64,000 nucleotides of DNA, from NCBI RefSeq assembly GCF_963676685.1, contig NC_092355.1:57943613-58007612 (forward strand), given 5' to 3'. A program made the position numbers and the translations under genes. The notes under the pieces were generated by a model. The model did no database searches and was not told the origin of the DNA. It worked only from the letters and a program-made list of their open reading frames with translations. Below are positions 62,037 to 64,000 of the stretch, piece after piece (the stretch's first letter is position 1; the number at the start of each line of letters is the position of its first letter). Source of the stretch: Mytilus edulis. Taxonomy: Eukaryota > Mollusca > Bivalvia > Mytilida > Mytilidae.

Positions 62037-63043
62037 ATACGCCCGTCGTCTTTTAGACGGGACGTATTATGGTATACCGTTGTCCGTCCATCCGTCGTCC
62101 ACACTTCGGACAATAACTCAAAAACACTTTCACCAATTTCTATGAAACTTAAGTGAATTGTTTATATCTATTGACGTAAGCTCCCTTTCGTTTTTTTTTT
62201 ATTTCAGATTTTAAGTTTTGGATTTATGGGGCTTTATTCATAAAAAAGTGGGGATTTTCAACACTTCGGACAATAACTCAAAAAGGCTTTCACCAATGTC
62301 CATGAAACTTTGGTCAATTGTTTATATCTATTGATGTAAGCTCCCTTTCAATTTTTATAAATTTCAGATTTTAAGTTTTGGATTTATGGGGCTTTATTCA
62401 TAAAAAAAAGGGGGATTTTCAACACTTCGGACAATAACTCAAAAAGGCTTTCACCAATGTCCATGAAACTTTGGTGAATTGTTTATATCTTTTGATGTAA
62501 GCTCCCTTTCAATTTTTATAAATTTCAGATTTAAAGTTTTGGATTTATGGGGCTTTATTCATAAAAAAAGGGGGGTTTTCAACACTTCGGACAATAACTC
62601 AAAAATGCTTTCACCAATGTCCTTGAAACTTTGGTGAATTGTTTATATCTATTGATTTAAGCTCCCTTTCAATTTTTATAAATTTCAGATTTTAAGTTTT
62701 GGATTTATGGGGCTTTATTCTTAAAAAAGGGGGGATTTTCAACACTTCGGACAATAACTCAAAAAGGCTTTCACCAATGTCCATGAAACTTTGATAAATT
62801 GTTTATATCTATTGACATAAGCTCCCTTTCCATTTTTATAAATTTTAGATTTTACGTTTTCTTAAGTAATGAATTTTTATACTTAAAAAAGGGGGATTTT
62901 ATGAAACTTTGGTGAATATATTAATGTAACATCCTTTTGATTTGTATATATATTTCTAGTTGATCATATAAATTCATTTAAAGCATAAAAGACAAGTTAA
63001 AAGAGCAACGGGCGTATCATGCGCTAAAGCGCAGCCCTTTATT
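62037..63043 (+). mobile_element. Hairpin-headed element, ATACGCCC family, copy 2
   Basis: ATACGCCCGTCGTCTTTTAG ACGGGACGTAT head, TCCGTCCATCCGTCGTCC, five to six ~160-bp units (ACACTTCGGACAATAACTCA ..), end GCAACGGGCGTATCAT, palindrome GCGCTAAAGCGC and AGCCCTTTATT. The host repeat reads GCTAATTTTT before and GCTGTAATTTTGGGC after, so insertion was into the T-run without target duplication. Confidence 0.85.
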
Positions 63044-63330
63044 GCTGTAATTTTGGGCTTTTAAATTTGATTTTTTTTTTAAAAATTGCGTAATACGTAA
63101 TGCTAACATATATTGGGCTTTTTTTTGTATGTGAGCTTACTATTATGAGTTGCAGATTAAGTTTAAATTTCGTTTTGCTCCACTAATTTTTGCCAAAATG
63201 AAGGGTTAACAACTTTGAAAATTGTTGAAAATCACAGTTTTACAGACTTTTTTTCTATACGCCTCTAGATTTTGAGCTGATTTTTCACATGTGAGACTTC
63301 CATCATGTTTGTGTCCTTATGTGTTATTGA
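63044..63330 (+). repeat. ~170-bp tandem units, right part
   Basis: Continuation of 61660-62036, with GTTGCAGATTAAGTTTAAAT and CTAATTTTTGCCAAAATG. Confidence 0.7.
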
Positions 63331-64000
63331 AATTGCAGATCTTTTAAATTTTGAGACGGGGCCATTCATGTCGCTTTGACACATAAAGTTTCTAATCTTT
63401 TTTTCAAAAATGTTTATGAATCTACTGAACCAAATCTAACCAAACTAAGCCCAAATTATGTTTATACTATCTAGTTCCATGTGTCCGTTGACCCCATCTA
63501 TCAACCAAGATGATCGTAATGGCTTTTAACCTTATTTTGTGTTATGTGTAAAACCTATAGACGATAGAGAGAAACATTTACATTTGTTATTTTTCAAATC
63601 TGAAATTTCAAAGTATGTCAATTGTTATAATTTTGTCAACCGCTGATGAATTGGCAATAAACGTGTCACGTCTGCTTATATATCATGGTTTCCGATTGGT
63701 CAATTTTATGGGAAAGTCTAAATGATTATCAGAGTTATCTGATCTTGTTTCATTTTTATACATAAAGTCAAGAGAGAGTCTAAATGACATTGATGTCATG
63801 GGAACATTTTTCAAAAAAAAAAAGGAACCTCTGAACTTATTAGACATACCACAAAAAACACTTGTGAGGGTTTTTTTCAAGGTATCTTATATAATTTTAC
63901 TAACCATTGCTAACTGGAGGATAAGTTCTATTCAGACAAAAGATAACAGTTTTTTTCTGAAACAGTTTTTATAATTAATCATTTACTGTGAGACGTTTAT
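63331..64000 (+). other. Intron 13, right edge
   Basis: A degraded body fragment of the AGCTCACC family (63400-63530: CCAAATCTAACCAAACTAAG, CCAACCAAGATG-like). Then unrecognised sequence to the window end. A single GGTATCTTATATAATTTTAC at 63881 recalls the palindromic satellite. Confidence 0.45.

Overview
The window looks like nuclear DNA of a mytilid bivalve (Mytilus-type mussel). It is AT-rich, has long introns packed with nested non-autonomous repeats, and many of the repeat families are ones I recognise as abundant in mussel and oyster sequence. That recognition is from memory and was not checked by search. I see no rRNA, tRNA or bacterial-style gene.

One host gene runs left to right through almost the whole window. 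Thirteen exons (486-61310) encode about 901 residues: an ankyrin-repeat array (exons 1-6), a seven-residue micro-exon (exon 7, inferred), a Roc GTPase domain (exons 8-10) and a COR domain (exons 11-12), then a short linker exon cut off from its continuation. The phases of all consecutive exons agree. Both gene ends lie outside the window. It is a ROCO-family ankyrin-Roc-COR protein, probably cytoplasmic, with the ankyrins binding a ligand and Roc-COR acting as a GTP-dependent switch. A C-terminal Death-type domain is likely just beyond the right edge, judged from related bivalve proteins.

Layout. 0-7.7 kb: exon 1, then minisatellites broken by a 3.3-kb DNA transposon. 8.4-13.5 kb: a tandem-repeat element, then a ~433-bp exon-plus-intron module that generated ankyrin exons 2-4, then exons 5-6. 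13.5-42.6 kb: a 29-kb intron with nested transposons (5-bp target duplications), a palindromic satellite, and a ~46-bp minisatellite that hosts a decayed DIRS-type tyrosine-recombinase retrotransposon and a TTAA foldback element. 36.7-52.6 kb: stacked repeat elements, a hAT relic, micro-exon 7 and a 4.0-kb transposon. 53.1-61.3 kb: the Roc and COR exons. 61.3-64 kb: more nested repeats.

The most interesting signals are: (1) ankyrin exons 2-4, whose differences are nearly all amino-acid changing at surface positions; (2) two exon/intron junctions that have become tandem arrays; (3) several unrelated-sequence repeat families that share one architecture (T-run, inverted-repeat head, TCCG/GTC-rich stretch, tandem body, terminal palindrome), insert into T-runs without target duplication as nested copies show, and all point in the gene's sense direction; (4) two apparently identical 520-bp elements in different introns of the same gene, with a related hAT transposase relic between them.
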